This document shows, piece after piece, positions 17,403 through 25,213 of a DNA stretch of 64,000 nucleotides; position 1 is the first letter of the stretch; each line of letters starts with the position of its first letter. The notes beneath the pieces were generated by a model. It saw nothing but the letters and a program-made list of their open reading frames with translations, did not search any database and was not told the origin of the DNA. This DNA is from JAUVPY01 sp034412795 (lineage in GTDB: Bacteria > Chloroflexota > Anaerolineae > 4572-78 > NAK82), in contig DAOUMD010000292.1 of assembly GCA_034412795.1 (NCBI GenBank), positions 7,512 to 71,511 on the forward strand, written 5' to 3'. The translations under genes were made by a program, and so were the position numbers.

Positions 17403-18413
17403 ATGGGTCATCTGCTGACCATCCCCCATCTTCGGGCGCACGGCATGTGCCCCGTCAACGGCGTCCGTGACCTGGTTCACTGGCGTTCCGGCCGGGACTG
17501 GTCTAACCAATTTGTGTACGGCCTGGGACAGGGCGGGGGCTTTGCCTATCTCCGCTTCAAATCGGCCGATCCACCACGCCAGGTGTATTGGGGTGTGGCC
17601 GGGCCAAGACAGCACGAGTACCTGGCCGGGCTATTGGGCGCCGAGTACAGTGCGATTGAAAACCGCTCCTTCAAGTTCGCCTGGCGCAAGGCGTGCCAGG
17701 CGGTGGACGCGGGTACCGCGCCGGTGCTGGGGCCGCTGGATATGTTCTACCTGCACTACTACCCGGGCATCTATGGCCAGCGGCACATCCCCATCCACTA
17801 CGTGCTGCTGGTGGGCTATGACGAGGAGAAAGCTCACATCCACGATACCGATAAGGACGAGGTGCAGACCATCCCGCTGGAGGAACTGCAGTCGGCCTGG
17901 GATGTGAATGTGCCGGGCCTGGGCAAGCGTCACCGGCTGGCCATCTTTGACATCCCTGAGGATCTGGCGCCGACCGAATCGCTGATACGCACGTCCATCG
18001 CCGATCAATGCCGCACCATGCTGCGCCCGCCCGTCAGCATGGTGGGGGTGCCGGCCATGGAGAAATTGGCGCGCGAGATTGCGGGCTGGCCGGAAGAGTT
18101 GGGCCAGGAGGTCGCGGCTGCGTGTCTGCGACAGGTGCGCGAGTACCTGAACTCCCCGCCCGACCTAGTCGGGCATCACCTGACAGCCGGGCGCGACCTG
18201 TATATCACGTTTCTGCAAGAGGCTGGGGCCATGGCGGGGTTGGATTTCTCCGAGGCCATCCATCGGCTGCGGCCCTCGATGGAAATCATCCCCCAGTTGG
18301 CCGAGGCGATCGGGCAGGGTCGCCTCGATGAAGCAGCGGCCCACATAGGCCACATCGCGCAAGAAGAAACCGAAGCCTTCGGAGCGTTGAGCGAGATGGT
18401 AGAGGCGCTCTAG
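17403..18413 (+). CDS. BtrH N-terminal domain / DUF4872 family protein
   Basis: The 336-residue protein opens like the BtrH family (butirosin acyltransferase BtrH N-terminal domain): a MCPVNGVRDLVHWRSG segment with a Cys, then GLGQGGGFAYL, and a papain-like second half with IHYVLLVGYDEEKAHIHDT, where the His and Asp would complete a Cys/His/Asp site. The C-terminal 140 residues are helical and match the DUF4872-type partner region. It is probably an acyl- or peptidyl-transferase or amidase acting on a carrier-bound or peptide substrate. GGAGG lies 7 bases before ATG. It appears to be a single-gene unit. Confidence 0.75.
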   Translation: MGHLLTIPHLRAHGMCPVNGVRDLVHWRSGRDWSNQFVYGLGQGGGFAYLRFKSADPPRQVYWGVAGPRQHEYLAGLLGAEYSAIENRSFKFAWRKACQAVDAGTAPVLGPLDMFYLHYYPGIYGQRHIPIHYVLLVGYDEEKAHIHDTDKDEVQTIPLEELQSAWDVNVPGLGKRHRLAIFDIPEDLAPTESLIRTSIADQCRTMLRPPVSMVGVPAMEKLAREIAGWPEELGQEVAAACLRQVREYLNSPPDLVGHHLTAGRDLYITFLQEAGAMAGLDFSEAIHRLRPSMEIIPQLAEAIGQGRLDEAAAHIGHIAQEETEAFGALSEMVEAL

Positions 18414-18433
18414 TTCTCCCCAGGACTACCAAT

Positions 18434-18671
18434 TTGATCCCGCCGTCAATGGCTTCGTGGCCATCGTGCACACCCCTGACCACCAATACCAGTTGGGCCG
18501 GCACCATCCACATGGTCCTGTCCCTGGTCTCCGAATTCGGCCCTCCGCTGGCTGCGGACCCTACCCGCACGCCTTTCCCCCCCCGACCGATTGGCCGCTG
18601 CGGACGCCGAGACGCTGCGCCCGGCGGCAAGGCTGGGCTATCGCACACCCTACGTTCTGGAGCTAGCCCGT
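18434..18671 (+). pseudogene. Remnant of an HhH-GPD (AlkA-like) DNA glycosylase
   Basis: The plus strand encodes LTTNTSWAGTIHMVLSLV in one frame and, after a run of eight C (18577-18584), LRPAARLGYRTPYVLELA in another. These two pieces match the middle part of DNA-3-methyladenine glycosylase-like HhH-GPD proteins (the TTNTSW and LGYRAPY landmarks). Removing one C joins them. The N- and C-terminal parts are missing, so this is a decayed fragment whatever the state of the C-run. Confidence 0.6.
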
Positions 18672-18738
18672 ATTGTGGCGCTCAGCCCGTTGTCTTTGAC
18701 TCTATGTCGTGGTATACTTTTATGAAAAGAGAACGCCT
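18672..18738 (+). repeat. Direct repeat copy 1, carrying a promoter
   Basis: About 67 bases here match 21812-21879 with few differences. The repeat includes TTGTCT (18690-18695), a 17-base spacer and TATACT (18713-18718), a well-formed sigma-70-type promoter conserved in both copies. In this copy it could drive the AAA ATPase gene at 18828. The repeat begins exactly where the glycosylase remnant breaks off. Confidence 0.7.
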
Positions 18739-18743
18739 CCTAG

Positions 18744-18815
18744 CTAATTGACCAGGTCGTCTACCGGTTGTATGGGTTGACGGGCGAGGAGATTGCGGTG
18801 GTGGAGGGAGCATAG
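18744..18815 (+). pseudogene. C-terminal scrap of a type IIG-like restriction/methyltransferase
   Basis: In one frame the sequence encodes LIDQVVYRLYGLTGEEI followed by AVVEGA and a stop. This is the standard carboxyl end of Eco57I/type IIG-like DNA methyltransferase-nucleases (VYxLYGLTxEEIxxVE). An in-frame stop lies directly upstream and nothing else of the gene remains. Confidence 0.65.
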
Positions 18816-18827
18816 CAGAGGTAATGG

Positions 18828-20207
18828 ATGGCTAAAGAACTGAACCGCATCAGTGTAAAAGGCTATAAATCCATACGCGAATTAGAAGACTTGGAGCTAC
18901 GCTCGCTCAACGTGCTGATTGGCGCCAACGGCTCGGGCAAAACCAATTTCATCTCCCTCTTCACCCTGCTGCGGCAAATCGTCGAAGAGAACCTGGAGTT
19001 TCACGTGGCCCAATCCGGCGGTGCCGATACATTTCTCTATTTCGGCCAGAAGACTACGGACGAAATCACTGTTGATCTCGCTTTCGGTCGTAATGGCTAT
19101 TATTGTGGATTAGTACCTGCGGCTGGCGACACTCTCATTTTTGGCAATGAGGAATGCCGGTATCACGGATCCGAATACGAGCGTCCCTTTGAAGTTTCTC
19201 TGGGCAGTGGCCACAAGGAAACCCACCTCTATCGGGAATCCCGCCAACGCACAGAGATGAGCATCGTCGACCACGTCCTCTACGCAATGCGGAGTTGGCG
19301 TGTTTATCACTTTCACGATACCAGCCCCAGTGCCGGGGTTAAGTTAAAGGGAAAAATCGACGACAACCGGGCGCTGCAACCCAATGCCGCTAACCTGGCA
19401 GCCTTCCTGTATTTGCTGCAAGAGCAGCATCACGAGGATTATCGCAAAATTGTAAACACCATTCGGCTGGTGGCTCCTTTCTTCAATGACTTTGCCCTGC
19501 GCCCCGACCCACTCAACCCCAGCACGATCAAACTCGAATGGCGCGAGCGAGGTTCGGAGGACTACTTCGATGCCAACTATCTCTCGGATGGCACGCTGCG
19601 CTTTATGTGCCTGGCCACGCTGCTGCAACAGCCTGACATGCCGGCCACCATCCTGATTGACGAGCCAGAACTGGGTCTGCATCCTTATGCGATTACCCTA
19701 TTGGCTTCCCTGATACGTAGCGCCGCCACCCAAACTCAGGTCATCGTCTCCACCCAGTCGGCACCCCTGGTCAACCAGTTCGGCCCCGAAGATATCATTG
19801 TCGTCGACCGGGAGGAGGGGCAGTCTGTCTTCAAGCGCCTCACCCAGGCCGATCTGGAGTCCTGGCTGGATGACTATGGAATGGGCGACCTGTGGGAAAA
19901 GAATTTGCTGGGGGGGGCGACCACTACAACTTTGGGGACTGGATTCAGCACCGCATCACCCTGGAAGAGATCGGCGAAGCGGAGAAGCGGGTCAAGTATC
20001 CCCGCATCGTCGCCCGGAACAAGCCACGATACAGGAACTGCCAAACCTGTCAAGACCAAGGCCGCAAGAGCCGGGCGACCTGGATCTGCATCGAGTGCTC
20101 CGACCGGCAGCAGCGCGAGGTGCTGCTCTGCGAGGACTGCCTGGACCGGGAGCACGAAGATCACTATGCTCAGGAGATCCTGTATTGAGCGCGACCATGA
20201 CGCCTGA
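18828..20207 (+). CDS. AAA/SMC-like ATPase (DUF2813/OLD-type), 3' end frameshifted
   Basis: Residues 1-363 form an AAA-family ATPase of the RecF/OLD-like kind: ISVKGYKSI start, Walker A GANGSGKTN, signature NYLSDGTLRF, Walker B ATILIDEPELGLHP and the H-loop VIVSTQSAPL. Such proteins commonly act with nucleases in anti-phage systems. Relatives end soon after LWEKNLLGG. Here eight G (19910-19917) follow, and the current frame runs on for about 97 low-complexity residues (STASPWKRSAKRR) that look like out-of-frame translation. With one more G the reading would pass into the pRiA4b-like fragment at 19918-20188. The ATPase core looks intact. Confidence 0.75.
   Translation: MAKELNRISVKGYKSIRELEDLELRSLNVLIGANGSGKTNFISLFTLLRQIVEENLEFHVAQSGGADTFLYFGQKTTDEITVDLAFGRNGYYCGLVPAAGDTLIFGNEECRYHGSEYERPFEVSLGSGHKETHLYRESRQRTEMSIVDHVLYAMRSWRVYHFHDTSPSAGVKLKGKIDDNRALQPNAANLAAFLYLLQEQHHEDYRKIVNTIRLVAPFFNDFALRPDPLNPSTIKLEWRERGSEDYFDANYLSDGTLRFMCLATLLQQPDMPATILIDEPELGLHPYAITLLASLIRSAATQTQVIVSTQSAPLVNQFGPEDIIVVDREEGQSVFKRLTQADLESWLDDYGMGDLWEKNLLGGATTTTLGTGFSTASPWKRSAKRRSGSSIPASSPGTSHDTGTAKPVKTKAARAGRPGSASSAPTGSSARCCSARTAWTGSTKITMLRRSCIERDHDA
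19918..20188 (+). pseudogene. Fragment of a pRiA4b ORF-3-like protein with Zn-finger tail
   Basis: The frame starting right after the G-run encodes DHYNFGDWIQHRITLEEI, the central signature of pRiA4b ORF-3-like (TnpR passenger) proteins (YDFGDxWxH), and then three CxxC pairs (CQTC, CIEC, CEDC) of a zinc-finger tail. The N-terminal half is missing. It overlaps the shifted end of the ATPase gene, so a deletion or recombination at the G-run has joined two unrelated genes. Confidence 0.6.
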
Positions 20208-20489
20208 TCGCAAACGCCCCATCCAAGTCTCCCTCCCCTTGGCCTAGATCAGTGCGCAATCCGCCTGCGAGAAGTCCATCCGCCACAGGCACATCTCCAC
20301 CCTGCACATCTGGTGGGCGCGCCGGCCGCTGGCCGCTATGCGCGCCGTCATCTTCGCCTCGCTGATCCCCGCCCCCGAGGGCGATGAGGAACGCGAATGG
20401 CTGGAGCGCCTCATCGTCACCATCTGGAGGGCTTCTTAGCCGGGCGGGATACCCTGCCGGATGTGCCGAGGCAGGAGCGGTTGTTGTGA
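20197..20489 (+). pseudogene. N-terminal remnant of a DUF1156 (anti-phage-associated) DNA methylase
   Basis: From ATG 20197 the frame encodes RKRPIQVSLPLA, a TAG stop at 20245, and then ISAQSACEKSIRH and HISTLHIWWARRPLAAMRAV. This is the start of DUF1156 adenine-methylase-like proteins, where the stop position is normally Gln (CAG to TAG). A second piece in another frame (20427-20489) ends RDTLPDVPRQERLL and may be the gene's far end. The middle is gone. Confidence 0.68.
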
Positions 20490-20586
20490 GATTCAGTTCT
20501 GGAGCAGTGCGGTCTCAATCTCATAGGTCAGAAACGAGAGATTGGGAGCCGAAAGACTCAAGCCAGCAGCAGGGATACGGTAATGC

Positions 20587-21789
20587 GTGGAAGAAAGGTC
20601 AGTGAGTAAGAAGACAAAACCCCGAACACGACGACGAAAACGCCAAGCAAGAGCAAAAACCTACCCCTCGCCCGCCGAGCGCGAGCGCATCATCAAGCGG
20701 CGAGACAAGTTGCTGCGTGAGTTGATCAGCGTCCTGGTCGTACACCAAGGTGACAGCCGCAAAATTGATAAACTCATTCAACGTTACGGTCCTCAGGAAG
20801 TCCAGTTGGTTCTGGACAAATTCCAGAAACGAACGGGAGATGCTGAGTTGATCGGCGACGAAGCCTCGACGTATCGAACGTACCGGCATACTTTTGCCCG
20901 TTTCGGAGGCGCTCGGCCTTTCTTGAACGCCCAAGAGTACAGCGATTTGTCTTTCGAACACGCCAAGTTGAACACGGAGCGCGAATTCAAATCAATCATC
21001 CCCCGTAAGCCCAGCGCCCGTGAGCGAGAGTTGCGTGATCTTCTCCTCATAGACGCTGCTTTATGGGATGATATCACCCCACCCGCTGTGCCGCCCCGTC
21101 CGTCTAATTTCGACGCGCCCTCTACCGGCAAATACAAGCACCCTGCGCAACAGTTACTAAAATGGGGTTGGAACTTGGACGAAAGGCGGGCCAATGACAA
21201 CGCCCGTAACGTGAGTAAGTGGCGTCCGGCGGTTGGAGAACTGGTGCACATGGCCCTGGACGCAGAGCTGTTGAACGGCTGGCCTGGCGAAGCGGCCGGT
21301 TGGGCGCCTTACCACGCTTTGAACATGCTGGGGTATCTCCGCGCTCACGAAGTTGCCGGGCTGTTGTTTCCGTTGCTGGAGCAAGAGAACGATTGGCTTT
21401 CGGATCGGCTGGCCGTGACGTGGGGCCAGATGGGGTCCCAGGCTGAGCCGCCTTTGTGGGATTATGTAGGCGATAGTGAGCACAGCCCCGACCGGCGCGG
21501 CGTGGTGATGTTGGGGCTGGCGAATATCGCCGGGGCCAACCCCGGACGACGATCGGGGATTGTTGATGAACTGACCGGTCTCCTGAACCGTGCTTCGGCT
21601 GATGACACTCAGGCGAATGCTTACCTCGTGCACATCCTGGACAAATTGGAGGCCTACGAGGCGGCGGAGGTCATCGCAGATGCCTTTGAGCAAGATAAGG
21701 TAGAGGAAGAGATTATTAGCCTAGAGAATGTAAGCATACTCGATTGGAATGATCTCGATGTGTATGATCGTTTTTACGGGAGCCAATGA
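20587..21789 (+). CDS. HEAT-repeat-like hypothetical protein
   Basis: The product is up to 400 residues. It starts with a very basic stretch (KPRTRRRKRQARAK), then a helical region, and from about residue 215 a HEAT-like alpha-solenoid (HALNMLGYLRAHEVAGLLF, RRGVVMLGLANIAG). The acidic C-terminus ends WNDLDVYDRFYGSQ. GTG 20587 is the first possible start, but GTG 20602, preceded by AAAGG, gives a more natural N-terminus (SKKTKPRTRR). The enzyme function, if any, is unknown. Basic tails of the same type occur in the genes at 26192 and 28548, which suggests related nucleic-acid-binding scaffolds. Confidence 0.6.
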   Translation: MEERSVSKKTKPRTRRRKRQARAKTYPSPAERERIIKRRDKLLRELISVLVVHQGDSRKIDKLIQRYGPQEVQLVLDKFQKRTGDAELIGDEASTYRTYRHTFARFGGARPFLNAQEYSDLSFEHAKLNTEREFKSIIPRKPSARERELRDLLLIDAALWDDITPPAVPPRPSNFDAPSTGKYKHPAQQLLKWGWNLDERRANDNARNVSKWRPAVGELVHMALDAELLNGWPGEAAGWAPYHALNMLGYLRAHEVAGLLFPLLEQENDWLSDRLAVTWGQMGSQAEPPLWDYVGDSEHSPDRRGVVMLGLANIAGANPGRRSGIVDELTGLLNRASADDTQANAYLVHILDKLEAYEAAEVIADAFEQDKVEEEIISLENVSILDWNDLDVYDRFYGSQ

Positions 21790-21811
21790 GGAGCAACTGG
21801 GATGAGCAATG

Positions 21812-21879
21812 ATTGTGGCGCTCAGCCCATTGTCTTTGCCCCTATGTCGTGGTATACTTTATGAAAAGAGAGCACCCCT
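21812..21879 (+). repeat. Direct repeat copy 2, carrying a promoter
   Basis: This is the second copy of the repeat at 18672-18738. TTGTCT (21830-21835), 17 bases, TATACT (21853-21858) are identical to copy 1. Here the promoter is followed by about 110 bases without a protein gene and then a strong intrinsic terminator. Confidence 0.7.
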
Positions 21880-22002
21880 CGTTGCCCCGAGAGGTATCCA
21901 TAAGTTGATTTAGACCGGACGAGCGCCACCCAGTCTAGTGTCTGTATGTGCTCGTATCCTAACCACAAGCGCGTCGCCCGGTTAAGGGTGGCGTTTGTTT
22001 TT
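21865..22002 (+). ncRNA. Candidate small RNA between promoter and terminator
   Basis: A good promoter (21830-21858) and a good intrinsic terminator (21972-22002) enclose a stretch of about 138 bases with no open frame. The predicted transcript can fold locally (CCTCG/CGAG near its 5' end). It matches no RNA family I recognise. The first bases are duplicated in the repeat at 18672. Confidence 0.4.
21972..22002 (+). terminator. Intrinsic terminator
   Basis: CGTCGCCC (21972-21979) pairs with GGGTGGCG (21986-21993), including two G-U pairs, around a 6-base loop. TTTGTTTTT follows immediately. Confidence 0.65.
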
Positions 22003-22038
22003 ACAGAGGCCCTTAGTACAAGAATTTGGTAGAATCCT

Positions 22039-22376
22039 ATGCCGCGTAACGAGGCCGATACCCGTGCCGAACTGATTGACCCACGCCTCAAAACGGCCGG
22101 CTGGACGGCCAGCCAGGTCACCCGCGAGCACTTCTACAACCGGGATCAGGCTTATACCGTTGACACCCAGATTATGCTCATCCGGCCTAATGAGCGATAT
22201 TTGGGTAAGCGACTGTTCTACTTCCAACGCCTCCGAGGCAGCGCCACATCGTCGAGTACCTGGATGGTGTGCAAGCCCAAGTAGCGGAATTGAAGCGCAT
22301 CCAAGCCGAGTCGGCGGCGGAACTGGAGCGGCTGGAGGGGGCCATCCTGGCGAGGGCGTTTCGGGGGGAGTTGTAG
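22039..22376 (+). pseudogene. Fused remnants of type I restriction genes hsdR and hsdS
   Basis: ATG 22039 begins a typical HsdR N-terminus (RNEADTRAELIDPRLKTAGW). After about 35 residues it passes into an HsdS-like piece (IMLIRPNERYLGKRLFYF). A frame change then leads to the HsdS carboxyl end from about 22236 (RQRHIVEYLDGVQAQ ... ILARAFRGEL, stop at 22374). Most of both genes and all of hsdM are missing. A TAGAAT box ends 3 bases before the ATG, so the old gene may have been leaderless. Confidence 0.75.
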
Positions 22377-22386
22377 GAGCAAGAAT

Positions 22387-22608
22387 GTGGATATCTCCTA
22401 TCAAGAGATTCAATTCGAATGCCCGAACTGTGGGTATGTGACTGAAGTCCTGCTGAGGCAGGTAATGGCTGAAGAGACGATTTTGTGTCCGGGCTGCTAT
22501 ATTGAGATCCAACTTGTGGATGAAGGTGGTTCTTTCAGACGTGCACAAAGCGAGATAGATGAAGCTTTTACCGGACTGCAACGCACGTTACGGCGGCTTA
22601 GGAGATAG
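22387..22608 (+). CDS. Small zinc-ribbon protein
   Basis: The 73-residue product has two CxxC knuckles, CPNCGY and CPGCY, 20 residues apart, and a basic helical tail ending LQRTLRRLRR. GTG 22387 is preceded by AGGAG with a 6-base spacer. It ends 3 bases before the next start, so the two genes are very probably co-translated. Function unknown; nucleic-acid or protein binding is the usual role of such ribbons. Confidence 0.65.
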   Translation: MDISYQEIQFECPNCGYVTEVLLRQVMAEETILCPGCYIEIQLVDEGGSFRRAQSEIDEAFTGLQRTLRRLRR

Positions 22609-22611
22609 AAT

Positions 22612-23565
22612 ATGACAGATGAAACACGTGAACTGCGAGTTCGTTGGCAAAGTCACCGCCAGGCATTGCTACGTGCTGACTACAATCACGCCGATGAGGT
22701 ATTGGCTCGAGCACTGTACTTCGCGGATAATACGCCGATTATTGCCGAAGTACTTCAGCACCTTCGCGCAACATCCCTGTATCGTGAGTTTGATGCCGAA
22801 AACTGGCTAAACAGCCGTGGCCCAGCGAGAATGATGGGTGCGGGTCGTACTAACCTGAGTTTTTCTCTCGATGACGGAGACAGAGCAGTCCAGTGCCTGA
22901 AGGTGCTTGAGTTGGCCGTCAAGCGCTTTCAAGAGGATCAGGATGGCTTATGGACAATTGGAGAAACTACCTATGGTGGAAGCAGTACCAAGATTGTAGA
23001 CCATATTAGGAGCGCCGTTGAGACGATCTTCGATCCGTTCTATAAATACGTAGACTCTGAACTCCGTGCCCAGGAAGCTTTGATTACACCAACTGATATT
23101 ATGAGCCAAGTACAAACCCTTGTTGATAGTGAGGCAAGTGCACGCTACCCAGAAACCCATCAGCTACTCGTTGATGCCTATCATCAGCTTTTCACGTTGG
23201 CTGCAGCAAGCTCCGGTGTATCCTGGTATCAGGTTGGGTGTAGTTGCCGACAAACATTGGTACGCTTTGCGAATGAAGTATTCCAATCCGCTTATGTGCC
23301 TGAGGGCCAGGATACACCAAAGCGGGATGATGCTCGGAATAAGCTCAAATGGACGATCCGACATCATCTGAAACGATTGGAAGCAGGCAGCCGCTACCGG
23401 GAAAGCCTAGAAGGTATTGTCGAAGCCAACTGGAGCTTCGTCAGCGTGGTTTGTCATCGACAGGAATCAGTTACCGAGGAAGACGCACGGTTAGCAGTCA
23501 TCTATACCTATCTGACCGTTTCATTAGTGGACCGTGTGTTGACTCAGCCCGACATGAAAGATTAG
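22612..23565 (+). CDS. Helical hypothetical protein paired with the zinc-ribbon protein
   Basis: The 317-residue product is largely alpha-helical, with no signal peptide or membrane segment. I recognise no family. Notable stretches are GPARMMGAGRTNLSFSLDDG and IGETTYGGSSTKIVDHI near the middle and VSWYQVGCSCRQTLVRFANEV later; the whole resembles helical proteins annotated near abortive-infection genes, but that is a weak resemblance. TAGGAGA precedes ATG 22612. Base composition is lower in GC than in the metabolic genes, like the other genes of this island. Confidence 0.6.
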   Translation: MTDETRELRVRWQSHRQALLRADYNHADEVLARALYFADNTPIIAEVLQHLRATSLYREFDAENWLNSRGPARMMGAGRTNLSFSLDDGDRAVQCLKVLELAVKRFQEDQDGLWTIGETTYGGSSTKIVDHIRSAVETIFDPFYKYVDSELRAQEALITPTDIMSQVQTLVDSEASARYPETHQLLVDAYHQLFTLAAASSGVSWYQVGCSCRQTLVRFANEVFQSAYVPEGQDTPKRDDARNKLKWTIRHHLKRLEAGSRYRESLEGIVEANWSFVSVVCHRQESVTEEDARLAVIYTYLTVSLVDRVLTQPDMKD

Positions 23566-23621
23566 CCTTTGTTCAAAAGCTAGGCGAAGTTGGTTCGGCT
23601 GGGGAGCTATTCTGACACAAG

Positions 23622-24194
23622 GTGTTTAGGGGTGTCGCATATCGGAGATTCCGCAGTTTCCTGATAAATCAATGCAAGCTGACGGGACAGTTGATGGCCT
23701 ATTGTTCATCGACGAGTTCGAGGCATATTTCGTTTCATAAGTCGTCGGTGAGATTCAGAAGAATAGACAATGGGATGGGGGCAACAGCTTACATACTCAT
23801 CAGTTGTGCTATTGACTGTCTGGCATCATTCTGGAAAAGCCGAGATTCTTCCAGGGACGTGTATCGCGATTTCGTAGATCAGTTTTTCGGTGAGTTGTAC
23901 GACGGCCAAGATTTGTACCGAGACCTCCGCTGCAGGCTGGTCCACAACTATACGGTCGGTGAAAAGCTCATAGTATGTTGGGATGAACCCGACATTCATA
24001 GAAGTTGTACAGATACCGGTGAGATGATTCTTAATCTGGACAAGTTTTTCGATGAGTTCAAGCAGGCCAAGAGATCATACTTTGCCCTAGTCCGCTCTGA
24101 TCCTCGGCTTCAAGAGAAACTACTTAAACGTTGGGAGGATGTAGGCATACTGAGCCCGATCTGCCCTGATTCCCTGAGGTGCAGGGTAGTATAA
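23622..24194 (+). CDS. HEPN-like hypothetical protein, N-terminus probably frameshifted
   Basis: From about residue 52 (MGATAYILISCAIDCLASFW) the protein looks genuine. It contains DLRCRLVHNYTVG, which fits the RxxxxH pattern of HEPN-fold RNases and related helical proteins. The first 50 residues of this frame look artificial. A second frame from ATG 23672 encodes DGTVDGLLFIDEFEAYFVS, a better N-terminus for this kind of protein, then meets TAA at 23738 and continues as VVGEIQKN. Thus one stop and one frame change separate the halves, and the gene is probably inactive. Confidence 0.45.
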   Translation: MFRGVAYRRFRSFLINQCKLTGQLMAYCSSTSSRHISFHKSSVRFRRIDNGMGATAYILISCAIDCLASFWKSRDSSRDVYRDFVDQFFGELYDGQDLYRDLRCRLVHNYTVGEKLIVCWDEPDIHRSCTDTGEMILNLDKFFDEFKQAKRSYFALVRSDPRLQEKLLKRWEDVGILSPICPDSLRCRVV

Positions 24195-24270
24195 AGCAAT
24201 CGGGCACCGTCGTACTTTTCTCACTTGTGATCGTCCACATATGAGAGGAAGTTGTGAACGGAGGTCAAAT

Positions 24271-25197
24271 ATGCACATCAGTCGCCTGGAGCCAGTTCCC
24301 TTGCGAGAGTTATGGCGTAACGAAGCCCGCGATTTTACGGCTTGGCTTGCAGAAAACCTGGACTTTTTGGGTGAAACCCTGGAAATAGATCTTTCTCTGG
24401 TAGAACAGGAAGCCTCAGCCGGGGCCTTCGTCGCCGATATCCTGGCAGAAGACGGCAACGGCAACCCGGTGATCATCGAAAATCAACTGGAGCGTACGGA
24501 TCACGACCATCTGGGTAAGCTCATTACCTACCTCAGCAATTTGAACGCTAAGACAGCAATTTGGATCACCAGCGGGCCCCGGCCGGAGCACGAGCAAGCC
24601 GTTCATTGGCTCAATGAGTTTTTGCCCTCCGATATGGCGTTTTATCTGGTCGAGATAAAAGCATATCGTATCGATGATTCGTCATCCGCCCCACAGATAA
24701 CGGTAGTAGCAGGCCCCAGTGGGCCAGCTCGCGATGCCGGCATACAAAAGAAAGAATTTGCCGAACGCCATCGACTGCGCCTCGAGTTCTGGGCTCAACT
24801 GTTAGAGCAGGCGAAGGCAAGAACGCAACTTCATGCCAGACGGTCCCCCATAACTGGTAATTGGCTTAGCGCAGGAGCTGGAAGAAGCGGTCTGACTTTC
24901 GAATACGCTATTCGTATGAGCGATGCTCTGGTAGAGTTCTATATAAAGCGGGGTGAAGCCAAAGAGAACAAGCATATCCTAGATTCTCTGTACGCCAAAA
25001 GGGAAGCCATAGAGGAAACCTTCGGAGATCGGTTGGAATGGCTGCGCCAGGATGACCATCCCGCCAGCCGAATTCGATATTCGTTGCCCGGCGGTGGATT
25101 GCGAGACCAAAATCGTTGGCCGGATATTCAAGAAGCAATGATCGATGCCATGGTCCGATTGGAACAAGCCCTGAAACCTCACCTTGGGCAACTGTAA
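24271..25197 (+). CDS. DUF4268 protein with predicted PD-(D/E)xK-like domain
   Basis: ATG 24271 follows GGAGG (24260-24264). The 308-residue protein has an N-terminal domain with FVADILAEDGNGNPVIIENQ, in which Asp and Glu-Asn-Gln fall where restriction-endonuclease-like folds keep their acidic residues (D...ExQ), followed by HDHLGKLITYLSN. The second half (from about 160, RHRLRLEFWAQLLEQAKAR) is the DUF4268 region common in defence islands. Probable role: nuclease or nuclease-like subunit. It is followed at 16 bases by the Mrr-like gene, so the two may act together. Confidence 0.75.
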   Translation: MHISRLEPVPLRELWRNEARDFTAWLAENLDFLGETLEIDLSLVEQEASAGAFVADILAEDGNGNPVIIENQLERTDHDHLGKLITYLSNLNAKTAIWITSGPRPEHEQAVHWLNEFLPSDMAFYLVEIKAYRIDDSSSAPQITVVAGPSGPARDAGIQKKEFAERHRLRLEFWAQLLEQAKARTQLHARRSPITGNWLSAGAGRSGLTFEYAIRMSDALVEFYIKRGEAKENKHILDSLYAKREAIEETFGDRLEWLRQDDHPASRIRYSLPGGGLRDQNRWPDIQEAMIDAMVRLEQALKPHLGQL

Positions 25198-25213
25198 ATG
25201 AGGATAGGGGGAA

